Below are positions 46,011-55,351 of a DNA stretch of 64,000 nt, piece by piece. The first letter of the stretch is position 1; each line of letters begins with the position of its first letter. The DNA comes from Kappaphycus alvarezii. Its lineage: Eukaryota; Rhodophyta; Florideophyceae; Gigartinales; Solieriaceae. The stretch covers positions 310,001 to 374,000 of the forward strand of contig NADL03000672.1 in assembly GCA_002205965.3 (NCBI GenBank), read 5' to 3'. Position numbers and translations under genes: made by a program. Below the pieces are notes generated by a model. That model was not told the DNA's origin, made no database searches, and saw nothing but the letters and a program-made list of their open reading frames with translations.

Positions 46011-47411
46011 GTACCAGCTTAAGACGTCTTGGTGCTGTCGAGGCCGATTGAAGAAACAGTTTCTTACCCTTAGCGGACTTATTAGACCTGATAATTTTTT
46101 TGAGTTCTTTTCTCGCATCCTCTGCGTCGCCCCTCAAAAGTTGACCAAACGTTATCCCAGTTGGGGCCGATGCAAGCTCAGCCACCAAATTGTACCTCTT
46201 CACATACTCTAGTACGTCCTTAGAGATACTCTTAACTTTCTTACTCTTTTTCATCTTCTTGGCCGGAGTGACTCCCACTCCTGGAACAACTTGATCAGAC
46301 CTCTTGGTTCGAGGAGGTACAGGTGCTGGGATATGCTCCAGCATTCCATACTCTAGCCTAGGTTTCTTCGATAAAATGTTCCCTTCCCCATCCCTTTTTG
46401 TCACATTGACTTGACTAATCTCTTCAGCGATGGATACGTTACCAGCATCCGTCAACCTTTGATCCCTTCTATTTTGTAAGATTTTCACCTCTGGTCCTGA
46501 CTCACTCCTTGCTTCCGAAAAATTTGCTCTTCTGTTGTCTTTAGACCAGCAGTTACTTTCATGATGCCCATATCGACCGCACTTTGCACAACGAGTGTTT
46601 CTATGTGGATTATCAGGGCACCTGTTTGCAAAGTGTCCAGGCTTGTGACAGTAAGAACAGACTTCTGCGGCTTTAGGGGCCCCAGACTGGTTCTTCTTAA
46701 TGGTAAGAGTAAGGCTTTCCAACTGCGAGGTTATCATGTCAAGTCGATTATCGAATCGGGTTTCCAACCTTTCTTCCAAGTTTTTGACATCGCTCCTGAC
46801 AGATTCTAATGCCACTGCACTAGTAGCCGGCCTTTGATAATTCTTTTCAGAATGTACGATAGACATCGATGTGTGGGTTTCCCTCGGTACCTCACTCAGT
46901 GACTGAAACGTCTCCGAATTTTTGACAAATTCTACTATGGTACCCTTCAGTTCATCAAAAGTGTGAGGGCCCTTGATGAGGAGGAAATCTGAGAGCCGCT
47001 TATCCCCCATAGCCGCCTTACGCAGCATTCCGTACTTGGCTTGGGCGTTGAACCCAGCCTTTTCATAAAGATAACACAAGTACACCAATGAGCTTAACAA
47101 ATCGTCGAATTTGAGCCGGGCCTCTATGGCGGTACGAATCATCTCATCTGGTTCTACCTCCTTAGCATACTCTTTCACAAGCCACTCACATACCTCACCG
47201 AAGTTACGCCCATTCCCGTTAAGAGACCACCCGTCGATAAACTTGGACTTATATTTGTGCTTTGCGTCACCATGAAGATAGGCGAAGATACTTGCGGCCT
47301 TCTCTTCATCGCCCTTCTCTCGCATCACAACGTTGACATATGTGAAAAGAAACTCCTCAACGTCTTCAGTCTTGCCCCTGTGAACGTTATACGAGCAGCG
47401 TTGAGATCCAT
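45931..47411 (-). pseudogene. gypsy-D gag with two zinc knuckles
   Basis: ATG 47411 opens with MDLNAARITFTGA. The main frame (from about 47375, open to 45931) is one base out of step, with the break near 47375-47385. It reads EEFLFTYVNVV, then IFAYLHGDAKHKYKSKF and a retrotransposon gag capsid helix set. A coiled segment (about 172-212 of the 465-residue frame) follows, then CSYCHKPGHFANRC (224-237) and CAKCGRYGHHESNC (247-260), two C-x2-C-x4-H-x4-C knuckles. The Lys-rich KKMKKSKKVKS region follows. Gag packages the RNA and builds the particle. Confidence 0.85.
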
Positions 47412-47481
47412 GATTACAGAAAAGATATCCCCCCGAAGTGTTCCTTACTACTGCTCAACTCGAATACCTCGGGTGCAACCC

Positions 47482-47498
47482 CCTCCACAAGAGTACCA
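47482..47498 (-). promoter_or_regulatory. gypsy-D primer-binding site
   Basis: On the minus strand TGGTACTCTTGTGGAGG begins two bases after the 5' LTR. It starts with TGG, as needed to pair with the CCA end of a tRNA. Which tRNA is not determined. Confidence 0.5.
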
Positions 47499-47500
47499 AA

Positions 47501-48205
47501 TGATAGGGTAAATCGGCGGGGGAAGAGATCCTCAGAACCAATTACCCTGAGAAGGAGGTGTTGCGAGCGACAAAAGTGCTACCGTGGTATTGTTGAACGA
47601 ACAAAAGGGAGTGTATATAGAAGAGAGTTGAGAAAGCTACAAGCAGGTATAAAAGGGGCAGGGTCTACCACCGACGCTCTGCGACCAGCTTAGGAAAAAG
47701 TTTTCTTGGGTCTGAAGTTGACTCTCAACTTCCTACTACTCGGACTTGGCTTGGAGTTGTCTGCCAACTTGCTTCACCTCCACTAAAGGAAGCAGTTTAC
47801 TCGGCTTATACCCCAAAGTCTCCAACAAACATACTAATAACCATAAAATGTATTCACGGTAATCGTGTGAACCAGAGAGACTATTAGGAGATATTTCTTC
47901 AAGGTAAATATCTAGGTGCCATACCCATGCCAGTCACCCATCGGCCAGGGGTGGGAATTGATGTGGCCATTATATAGACCTTTCAGAGCTACTTGTAGTA
48001 TCACCCACAACCTGGAACTGTACTGAAATCTACTATGACAGCGTGTCCTAAAATGAAAAAAATCAACCGATGAATTTGCCACACTCACCCAAATTAAAAA
48101 CATCTTGCAAATTCAAAAACTGTAAAAATATCTTCCCAATTCCGATACTGTATACAATCATGGTCCTCATCTAGATTTTTTTCGTGTGCGAATTTGCGCA
48201 CATCA
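47501..48205 (-). repeat. gypsy-D 5' LTR (right copy)
   Basis: It pairs with 40731-41438. Length differences are seen in runs (GGGG/GGG near the left end, CGGGAC/CGGAC, CCCCC/CCCC). TATATAAT on the minus strand at 47969-47976 is the likely promoter TATA element; TATAAAAG on the plus strand is at 47648-47655. Confidence 0.92.
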
Positions 48206-48210
48206 TATTG
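48206..48210 (+). repeat. TATTG target-site duplication, right copy of gypsy-D
   Basis: This is the second copy of TATTG. After it the copia-B RNase H reading resumes (CACAACGCATCATGCAGG), continuing from 40725. Confidence 0.85.
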
Positions 48211-48620
48211 CACAACGCATCATGCAGGTGCCGCCAATAACCAGATCTGTTCTGGCTTCTGAGGTCTATGCATTCTCATCCAGTCTTAACTGGACGTTGG
48301 CATTGGCACATGGCCTGTAGAGAATAGTTGGATTTTGTCTTCCTGCCTGGCTTATGACGGATTCAAAATCTCTCTTTGACACTATCACAAATTTGACAAC
48401 GATGAGCGAGAAGAGGCTAATAATTGACATATCGGCTATTCGTGAAATCTATCGGACTGGAGAACTGGCCAATGTTGCTCATGTTTCATCGAAATACAAT
48501 TTAGCCGATGTTCTGACGAAGAAGACGGACGGCCGCCTTCTTCACTCAGTAATGTATACAGGCCGTTTACTTCATGCCATTAATCAATGGATAATTAGCC
48601 CAGGATTTATGACGCGCTAA
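48211..48620 (+). pseudogene. copia-B RNase H C-terminal half
   Basis: The reading resumes after gypsy-D with LHNASC and TRSVLASEVYAF-like residues in changing phase. The frame 48354-48620 then gives MTDSKSLFDTITNLTTMSEK, LIIDISAIREIY, NLADVLTKK and INQWIISPG, the standard end of the copia pol in this lineage. The TDSKSLFD block holds a catalytic Asp. Together with 40620-40725 it shows that the gypsy insertion split a single domain. Confidence 0.72.
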
Positions 48621-48660
48621 CTAATTTCGGGCGATTGGAAGAATAGTTGAGTGTCATTGC

Positions 48661-48875
48661 TGGGTGAGTCTAGTTTTGCGTTAATTTTAGAGAAGGTGCA
48701 TGAATATACGGCTTATGGTGATCTCCACCACAAGTTCCACTGCGGAAGCAGTCGCCGTTGCTGGTTCCTTTATTTTCAGATTTTTGTCGCAGCCCGCTCC
48801 AGAGGTCTGGGCAGAGTTAAAGTCTGAGTAAACGTAACGTCCAAGTCGGGGTTTGCAACTCGGAAGTGCTCGACA
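48661..48875 (+). repeat. copia-B 3' LTR
   Basis: It pairs with 30638-30816, ends CTCGACA, and carries about 37 extra bases (48771-48807) beside a repeated CTTT/TCTGGG context that could explain a slippage deletion in the 5' copy. Confidence 0.7.
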
Positions 48876-49429
48876 CAGACCCCTCATTTTGCCCCATTCT
48901 CCACCAAACACTCAGGTTGATTCAGGAAGGTAGGGTCTTTGGGAGCCGCCCAGTCCACAGGCTAGATCGGTTGGTTCGGAACTGAGCGAATGCCATGTCA
49001 GCGACTTGCGTTGCTCTAATGAAATGACCATACTTTCCAAATATTAACCTACCCAACCTTTTCCCCACTTCCGTCGGCGCCCGATACTGGACGGACAACT
49101 CTATGGATGACCAGATGAGAAAACCACGTTGATGATACTTAGTGAGAAGCTGATCAGTGGTTCGGTTTGGGCGAGGGGAGAACCTTGGGCAGGAATGCAT
49201 AGGCGCACGAGCAGCAAGGAGGATGGAGGCATTGGGTACCGCGCGGTGCAAGCTGAGGAGGGCTTTCATCTACAACGCTGGCATGGACAGAGCGGGGAAT
49301 GGCGAGGTCTTGACCTCCCAGACGGGTTGAGAGGAATGTTTGAACCCAGGCCTAGTCTATGAGAGTTACAACGTACAGGAACTGGTAAGAGTGTTCCTAT
49401 GCAGGTCGTTCACTTGTTCGCGGCGTTAA

Positions 49430-50300
49430 CAGAGTGCTAGTCAGAGGGGCGGAGGGCGTGTGTCATGGTACGAGCCGTAGCGCAAATGCGATACACACGA
49501 AAGCGTACGTTGGATTCACGAACGCCGTCAAGCAGCCAGAAGGTGCTCTGGTATGCATCTTTTTCAGCTTGGGAGGGAGGATTTCGCGAAATGGTGGTAC
49601 CCGAGCTGGACATCGAGGAGCTCGAATTCATAATGGGTGTAGTCTTCGTGGGGGAAGTCGCAGCGAAAGGATGAGCGAACTTCGCAGGGAGTGGACTGCC
49701 AGTATATCCGTGCTTTGATTACATTTCGGTAGAGGCCATTGGCGGGGCCGTGGCGCTACATCATCCTGAGCGCAGTGCGAATACCGTTTAGAGTCCCAAT
49801 GAGGGCGCCATTGCTGCGAAGCACTCCTTGAGGAGGATGCCGGCATTCTCCGCGATGGATGGCAACGGGGTGGGATTGTGAGGAAAGGAGCAACATACTT
49901 GCTGGGTCCACTGTTGGGTACCTTGGGCATTGTGGAGAAAGGTGCTCTGGCGGTCCGAAACCAACAAAGGTAGTTGCGAACGGCCGTATAGCATGTCGAT
50001 GAAACGTGCAAGGTAGAGCGTATGGAGAGAGGAGGTCAACTATCGCCTGACGTCCACGCAGTTGAAAGCATCGTGGGTGTACCAGGACGGCTGCATCGCT
50101 CGACACCGCGAGGGAACTTTCGAGAGGGTTTCGCGTGTCATGGACAATGGGATCCACGCCGGCATTAGTGCCTTTGCCATAAAGGCACGGAGCGGGAGTC
50201 ATGCAGACATTGTCACCGTAGGCGTCTCAAAATTTTGTCCTGTCGGTGCGGCATTGCAGCAACAAACTCACCACACCGATACCGCGCTTTGAGCGGTAGT
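49430..50300 (-). pseudogene. LINE reverse transcriptase fragment
   Basis: The frame 50202-49756 reads DPIVHDTRNPLESSLAVSSDAAVLVH and a region equivalent to the reverse-transcriptase D-x-x-N-A-F-N-x-V-D-R-Q block (LRGRQAIVDLLSPYALP). The frame 50039-49788 carries LHNAQGTQQWTQQ, a frameshifted form of the G-T-Q-Q-G-D-P motif. Frame 49631-49437 has PPSQAEKDAYQSTFWLLDGV. Phase changes are frequent, and the YxDD box is not intact. It resembles, but is distinct from, the LINE at 23-27 kb. Confidence 0.58.
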
Positions 50301-50470
50301 ACGTACTCAAGGGTACCGCAGTCCTGCCATCATTTTCGGTGGTGCCTAGGTCTGGGCCATGTTGTAACCTAGTACTGCTGTATCAAACTCGTCGGCTTGC
50401 ACGTTCATAAAACTCGAACCTTTGCTCCACTCGCAGTAAACCAACCCAAATTTGCAATTACAAGACGTGG

Positions 50471-51133
50471 TTGCAGTTCTATTGCAGGGTGCCACTGTTT
50501 CCTCCAGCTTCGAAATGCCACAAAGGGGTATGCACGACCCTCATGGATCAGTATGGTGACCACGCGCTGTGCTGTGCCTATGGATCCACACGCGGGTGGC
50601 GGCATGACTCGCAGACTCGTTTGTTTGCCGCAGATCTCTCCAAAGCTGCCCGACACCCTGTCCTCGAGCCGCCACAACCCGGCCATGCAGTTCGCCCGGA
50701 CATCAAGGCGCTTGGAGAGAACGGGGGCACAGACTTCTATGACGTAACTGTTATCCATCCCCTGACCCCCGCCCGCCTTCCCTCCCTGGCGCGATGCCCA
50801 CTCAAGCCCCTTAACCATGCTCGCCTGGGCAAGGACACTCGCTTTGCCGAGTTGATACGTTCCAAGGGTCCTGGGCATCGCTTAATTGCCCTTCCACTCT
50901 CCACGTTGGGGGGCTGGCACCCTTCCGCTCGGGACTTCGCAACCAGGGTTGCGACTGGCATTGCCGCACGGGCAGCCACTCCGATTGCTGATGCGCAGCG
51001 AACATTGTTCGCTCGTCACGCGGCGAGACTCGTCCAGAATAACGCCAGTTGTTTGTTGGAAGGAGTTTTAGCGACTCCAAGGCCGCAACTTGAAATTGTG
51101 TATACATTGTATTCCAGAGAACCACCGTTCTAA
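50471..51133 (+). pseudogene. LINE endonuclease C-terminal part (R2-type RLE)
   Basis: A 220-codon open frame without an ATG at its start. It contains CHKGVC and DQYGDHALCCAYGSTRGWRHD (residues 16-46), the Cys/His knuckle that precedes restriction-like endonucleases of R2/Hero-type LINEs, and RPDIKALGENGGTDFYDVTV (75-94), with the P-D and D-V-T-V catalytic positions. An Ala/Arg-rich C-terminus follows. The same block, RPEIDAMGSNGGTAFFDVTL, occurs at 57645-58134 on the minus strand. It lies in opposite orientation to the reverse-transcriptase fragment at its left, so the two come from separate copies or an inversion. The open frame and conserved motifs suggest a fairly recent copy. Confidence 0.7.
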
Positions 51134-51209
51134 GGATATGTACAGTAAGTGGTTACCCTAATTACAGTAGTCCTATTCTGCGATTGCTCTTTAGCAGGAA
51201 AATTAAGTA

Positions 51210-51236
51210 TACCAACCATTCAAGTAAACCCAATTT
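51210..51236 (+). repeat. direct repeat left of the small ORF
   Basis: TACCAACCATTCAAGTAAAC and the bases after it are repeated with one indel at 51907-51934, flanking the ORF 51348-51818. Confidence 0.55.
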
Positions 51237-51347
51237 AACCCAAATTTGCCCAAGAGCCCCGTTCTCCACTCTCTCCCCTCTCATCACTCAACCCAACAAC
51301 TTCACAGATTCAAAATCTCGCCGCTTTCGGCGCCCGCCCCGTGCGAC

Positions 51348-51818
51348 ATGTCGTCGGGTGCGGGCGCGGCCACTTCCGCCGGTCTAGCGGGTTTCTCGTG
51401 CAGATCAATACCCCACGACCGCTGCGCTCTCGCCGCCTCGATCTCGTCGATACCCGTGTTCACAGTACCGCCATCTGTTCCCCAAAAGAACAGGCCCTCT
51501 ACTATCCCGGTGCAACAACCGAAAACCCCAAGCTCGCCAGCTCCAATCTTCCGAATCTTCGGAAGCCGCCGTTATTTCAAACAAACCCCAGGGCGTCTAT
51601 GGGTCGGCGTCAACTTGGCGAGAGAGTGGGGCCAGTACGAGCACCGAGAAGGGAACGGGATTGGAACTTTGGGACCGTGCCGAACCGAGCGGTTGTGGGT
51701 GCCGGTAAGTTGGATGGATTGGAACGATTTGAACTCTGAAGAAGGTAATGACATCGATGATGACATTGCTGACGCAGAGGGAGAGGAGGGATGTGAGAAG
51801 GAGAACGGTGACGAGTAA
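51348..51818 (+). CDS. unrecognised protein family 'WVPVSWMDW', copy 1
   Basis: ATG 51348 (MSSGAGAATSAGLAGF) to stop 51818 gives 156 residues; the frame is open further upstream to 51246. The N-terminus is Ala/Gly/Ser/Pro-rich, the middle has GRLWVGVNLAREWGQYEHRE, and the end is ERLWVPVSWMDWNDLNSEEG followed by a strongly acidic tail. A second copy at 55852-56709 shares the WVPVSWMDW core and the acidic tail. I know no function. It could be a host family amplified with the local LINEs or a small TE-encoded protein. A near-identical 27-base direct repeat flanks it. Confidence 0.42.
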   Translation: MSSGAGAATSAGLAGFSCRSIPHDRCALAASISSIPVFTVPPSVPQKNRPSTIPVQQPKTPSSPAPIFRIFGSRRYFKQTPGRLWVGVNLAREWGQYEHREGNGIGTLGPCRTERLWVPVSWMDWNDLNSEEGNDIDDDIADAEGEEGCEKENGDE

Positions 51819-52949
51819 GCGTAGGATCGAGTAGGATTGGATTTACCAAGGTTATTGCAGTACCCTTGTTTTAGGCATTCCAGGCATTGACCCAATTTAC
51901 CCAATTTACCAACCCATTCAAGTAAACCCAAATTCCCCCTCACTTCTTTGCACTGAATATCCTTGAGTAGAGCCTCAGAGGAAAGCCCAATCAAGCCAGC
52001 CCCAGTCTTGCCGCCTTTGTCCGCACCCTGATCCAGCCCGCACCCTTACTCCTCCATTCCCCCGAACTTAGTGGCGACTTGAAAGTATTCCTACCAATGA
52101 GTTGGATACCGTCTTCGCCATCTTGCCGCGTAACCTTCAGCGACTCAGCCACCTCACGTTGAGCCGCAGGGTGAGACACAGTCCAGCTACCCTCAATCAT
52201 GCCGCACTCAGCTGCGTCCCGTGACAGCAGCACTTCTACAAACTTTCTCTCTCCGGATATGGTAGCAACGTGTACGTGACCCCTGGGTTTGCTGCAGTGT
52301 ACATTCTAGCGTTTCTTTACAGCAGCAACTACACCACTTCAGCCTGTTCACTTTGAGCGCCTACTTGGGACGCAGATGCACAATCACGGCTTGAGTCGTT
52401 CAAGTCCGCCCCATGGTGCCTCAGCACTGATGTTTGTCAGTAAGACCATATGGTTTGAACTCATACCTACTGAAGAGATCCCGGGAGAGGTAGGGGAAGA
52501 GGGATAGGTACGGGGAAAGTTCGCCTGTGAAGAGCGTATCAGGACGTTTGATGAAAGGGTGAAGAGTAGTGAGTGCAGTGTCATTTATTGAGATTGCTTC
52601 CTTAAACGGAAGCCGCCAGAGGTAACCGTGCTAAACCGAAAAGGCAACTAGGAAGTTTCGTTTACGACGGCAGCAGTTGTATGGCGAGAATCAGCGGCGA
52701 GGAAGAGGAGGTTAGTGGTCTTAGCTTCCTTCGTAGGTCTGCTAGCCGCAAGATCTGGCGGTGACGTTGCGTAGGTGACCAATAATTAATCCTTTACAAT
52801 AATTTTGCAGTGTCGCACAGTGCAATCAGTTAATGGGATATTGCGCTTATAATTTATATTTGCCAGCAGTCTCTTGAAAAATAAAATATTGATCACCATT
52901 AGTTGCAATTACATATTTTCAGCAAGGTATTCCTTGCCAGCTCTCCTTT
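51819..52949. other. intergenic, no supported gene
   Basis: It holds the second direct repeat (51907-51934) and short unrecognised frames (up to 80 codons). The right-hand part, next to the 3' end of the TMEM184-like gene, becomes AT-rich from about 52770. No clear gene or RNA. Confidence 0.4.
51907..51934 (+). repeat. direct repeat right of the small ORF
   Basis: TACCAACCCATTCAAGTAAA, the second copy of the sequence at 51210-51236. It lies in a CCCAATTTA-rich context found on both sides. Confidence 0.55.
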
Positions 52950-54131
52950 TCACACATCCGCCAACAACCGTGAACCTTGTCCGGATGGCTCTTCTATCCG
53001 CCGTGGTAGCTCTGGTCGTGGCGGGCGTGGCAAGCGCCACGGAGAAGATATTAAATCCGCGCTGACGCCCTGTGGGGCTCGCGGGTTTGGTGGTGCATAC
53101 GCCGGAGGAACAGGGGAGACATCACCAAGGATGTTGTCAATGCCTGGCACAATAGGTTCCTTATCCCTAAGTTCGCTTCCAAACCCAACACCCCCAGCGA
53201 AGCGATCTTTAGCATCCGAGAGTACGTCACGAAAATCGACGACATGTAGCAAGGGGTGGTGACTAGCGCGACTGGAGGGAATGGTTCCGATGGGAGTGAG
53301 AGTGTGTTCGGATTGGTGCTCAGTGTAGGAAAACACATAGTAATGTGTAATGGCGGCCGCTGCCATCTCAAGACAGATGAGAAAATCTTGTAGACCAGTT
53401 GCTTGCTCGTATGCGGTGTAACCCTCGACGTCACGGAGGATGCGAAGGCGAACAGCAATGGAAAGCACGACCCCTTGCCAAAATGAGAAAAAGACGACCG
53501 CTTTGACGGAGAGAAACTTGGCAAAGGGGTCAAAAGGAAGAAGCAGTTCGTGGGCGGCATGGTAGAATAGCACGAGACCATAGAGGGCGAGAGAGACGGA
53601 GATGTTATTGAGAAGTGTGATGAGAATATACACAAGGGAGCGAAGTGGGGGTGGATGAAGAAAGACGTAGAGTCTGAGAAAAGAGCCTGTGGGCTTGACA
53701 AAGACAAATTGAAGAACGCTGGCGCGAATTGAGTTGAGAAAAGCGGGACCAAGTTTGAGGGGTGGTAAGTACAGGTGAAAGGGCCACGGGTGCGACATGC
53801 GAGGCTGGGACTCCAGGTAGCGACAGAGGTGCAGATCCCCACCGCCGTAGTTAATAAGGAGAACGACAAAGTTGTAAATAACGTAGGCTTCATACGAGTC
53901 GCGAATGAGCTCGAGTACAAGAACGGTGCGTTCATTCTCGGCGACGAGAGCAAACCACGAGGTGAGCGAGTAGATGGGCACCATGGCAAGGATGCGGACG
54001 ATGTGAAGTTGGTACTGAGGATGAGTAAAGTGGCGAAGATGGAGGGCAATATGGCGCGTGGAAAGAAGGACAGCAAGAATGGCCAGTAAGCCGCCAAGGC
54101 CAATAACGGTGAGAAGAGGGGTAGGAATCAT
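52950..54131 (-). CDS. TMEM184/LAZ1 (DUF300, Ost-alpha family) membrane protein
   Basis: A 393-residue protein read from ATG 54131. The frame is open to an earlier ATG at 54416, but those 95 extra residues are Pro-rich and read like a leader, while the family's first membrane helix starts right after the chosen Met (residues 5-24). Family marks are VPIYSLTSWF (51-60), RDSYEAYVIYNF (77-88), YGGGD, QFVFVKP (141-147), YGLVLFYHA (184-192), PFAKFLSVKAVVFFSFWQG (202-220) and CLEM (253-256). These belong to the seven-helix organic solute transporter Ost-alpha/TMEM184/LAZ1 family, which acts in membranes of the secretory and vacuolar system. The tail (about 275-393) is hydrophilic and Pro-rich. It is intact, with no intron needed, and is the only clear host gene here. 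The substrate cannot be told from sequence. Confidence 0.9.
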   Translation of the reverse strand: MIPTPLLTVIGLGGLLAILAVLLSTRHIALHLRHFTHPQYQLHIVRILAMVPIYSLTSWFALVAENERTVLVLELIRDSYEAYVIYNFVVLLINYGGGDLHLCRYLESQPRMSHPWPFHLYLPPLKLGPAFLNSIRASVLQFVFVKPTGSFLRLYVFLHPPPLRSLVYILITLLNNISVSLALYGLVLFYHAAHELLLPFDPFAKFLSVKAVVFFSFWQGVVLSIAVRLRILRDVEGYTAYEQATGLQDFLICLEMAAAAITHYYVFSYTEHQSEHTLTPIGTIPSSRASHHPLLHVVDFRDVLSDAKDRFAGGVGFGSELRDKEPIVPGIDNILGDVSPVPPAYAPPNPRAPQGVSADLISSPWRLPRPPRPELPRRIEEPSGQGSRLLADV

Positions 54132-54416
54132 GTGAAAGACCGGGGGGTGGAAATGTTTCGGGTAGAGAGGAGGCGGAGGGGAAAAGGGGGAGGCCGCGCC
54201 GGGCGGCGGGCGGGTCGGAGTGGGAAATTGTGCCGAGGGTTTGTGTTTGGACACAAATGGACGGGCAGCGGGCGAGAAGGGCAGCGGAGGATGAGGCGGC
54301 AATTGAGCAATACGATCTGTATTGGCGCCTCGGAATAGCAGCAAGTTCTGCGGTGGAGGCCAAATTGTCGCGTGGCTAACAATTCTCATGGCTATATCGT
54401 TACACTGTAATTCCAT

Positions 54417-55295
54417 AAGAATACTATACTATCCAGCACGGGAGTACTCGGCATGTCAAAATTAAAATACGGACCAGGATTACCAGTATATTTTGTACCG
54501 TACAGTACAGTATTCTGGTCACAGAAAATTTCGACTACAAGTATAAACTTCTCACAGAATTTCATTATTTCTGGATTTTCTGATGTGTTTTTTCAAACTC
54601 GTAAACATATGTAGTTTAGAGGCTTCGTTCTCTGCAACACGTACATGTAGTTGTTGGCAGAATGTACAGTACAGTACACATTCTTAACTACTGAGCGGAG
54701 AGAGTTTTCAACGTTTTCAACAAAGCCTTCAAGATCAAGCAGTATTAAAAATAAATCAATCGATCATTACGAGCGATACTGACAGGGCAAAACAAGAGTA
54801 AGGGTGTGGAATGTCGGCTCTAACAGGTCCTGTGAATTACTAAGTCTGTTAAAACTCGAGACTTGTCTCCGTAAAGTCCTCAATTTCTTTGAGCCCTTCA
54901 GACACAAAACAGAAAAACTATGACAGGGCCTTAGAGATGCACTTCGTAGCATTGGAGACCTTTATCTTGAGACTGGATGGTATTGACGAGGCGCTCATTG
55001 AAAGGAGGGGATTATAAAGAAACAATGTTCAGTTAAATCAGTGCATCTATCCAAACCCCAGTCTGAGTGAAAGATGCTAAAAATCACAATGGCCGACGTG
55101 TTTTGAAACCGAACGTCTTGTTCCTTATATGTCAGTATATCTCAGATCAGCTTCCAAGCTCATTCTCTTTCATTTCGTATACAGAGCAATGATGAGGGGC
55201 ACCAGTAAAGGATGACAGATGTAAGCGAAAAATACAATCGCCTTTTAGCTGAATAATTCCGTTGCGTAAAGGGCTCCATTGACACTTCCAAGGTA
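54417..55295. other. intergenic upstream of the TMEM184-like gene
   Basis: AT-richer, without a convincing frame. Short GTACAGTACAGTA-type repeats occur near 54500 and 54665. It would hold the promoter of the minus-strand gene, but no distinct element is recognised. Confidence 0.35.
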
Positions 55296-55351
55296 GTGAC
55301 TGACGAAGATCTGTTACACCTGTTCGCCGTGACTATCCTTATTCCAACAGC

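Larger units (their letters stand above)
40731..48205 (-). mobile_element. Ty3/gypsy element gypsy-D, very young
   Basis: LTRs of 708 and 705 bases that differ mainly by one-base length changes enclose gag, protease, reverse transcriptase, RNase H and integrase, in that order on the minus strand. This is the Ty3/gypsy order, with integrase last. A TATTG target duplication flanks the element, which interrupts the RNase H of copia-B. The pol reading goes on past the integrase C-terminal domain into an unusual extension with a duplicated module (41472-42600). The reading frames contain several single-base breaks that contrast with the fresh LTRs. Its age and structure suggest recent activity of the family. 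Confidence 0.9.
30638..48875 (+). mobile_element. Ty1/copia element copia-B, twice interrupted
   Basis: Matching terminal repeats at 30638-30816 and 48661-48875 enclose gag (30980-32543), protease (33030-33467), integrase (33770-34309) and reverse transcriptase (40131-40680), with RNase H split across 40620-40725 and 48211-48620, all on the plus strand and in copia order. Two other retrotransposons interrupt it: copia-C (35416-40108) and gypsy-D (40731-48205). Subtracting these and the gypsy target duplication leaves about 6.06 kb, a usual copia size. Many stops and a missing reverse-transcriptase core (no YxDD box) show it is old and dead. No target duplication was recognised at its ends. 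Confidence 0.75.

Noticed and set aside
46000-46020. Programmed frameshift site at the gypsy-D gag-pro junction
   Set aside because: The phase change is -1, but no canonical slippery heptamer is seen at the junction, and the element has other one-base breaks, so error or mutation is equally likely.
53051-54103. 350-codon minus-strand frame overlapping the TMEM184-like gene
   Set aside because: It is the neighbouring phase of the same GC-biased gene; Ser/Pro/Leu-rich with no family motif, whereas the other phase has all TMEM184 motifs.
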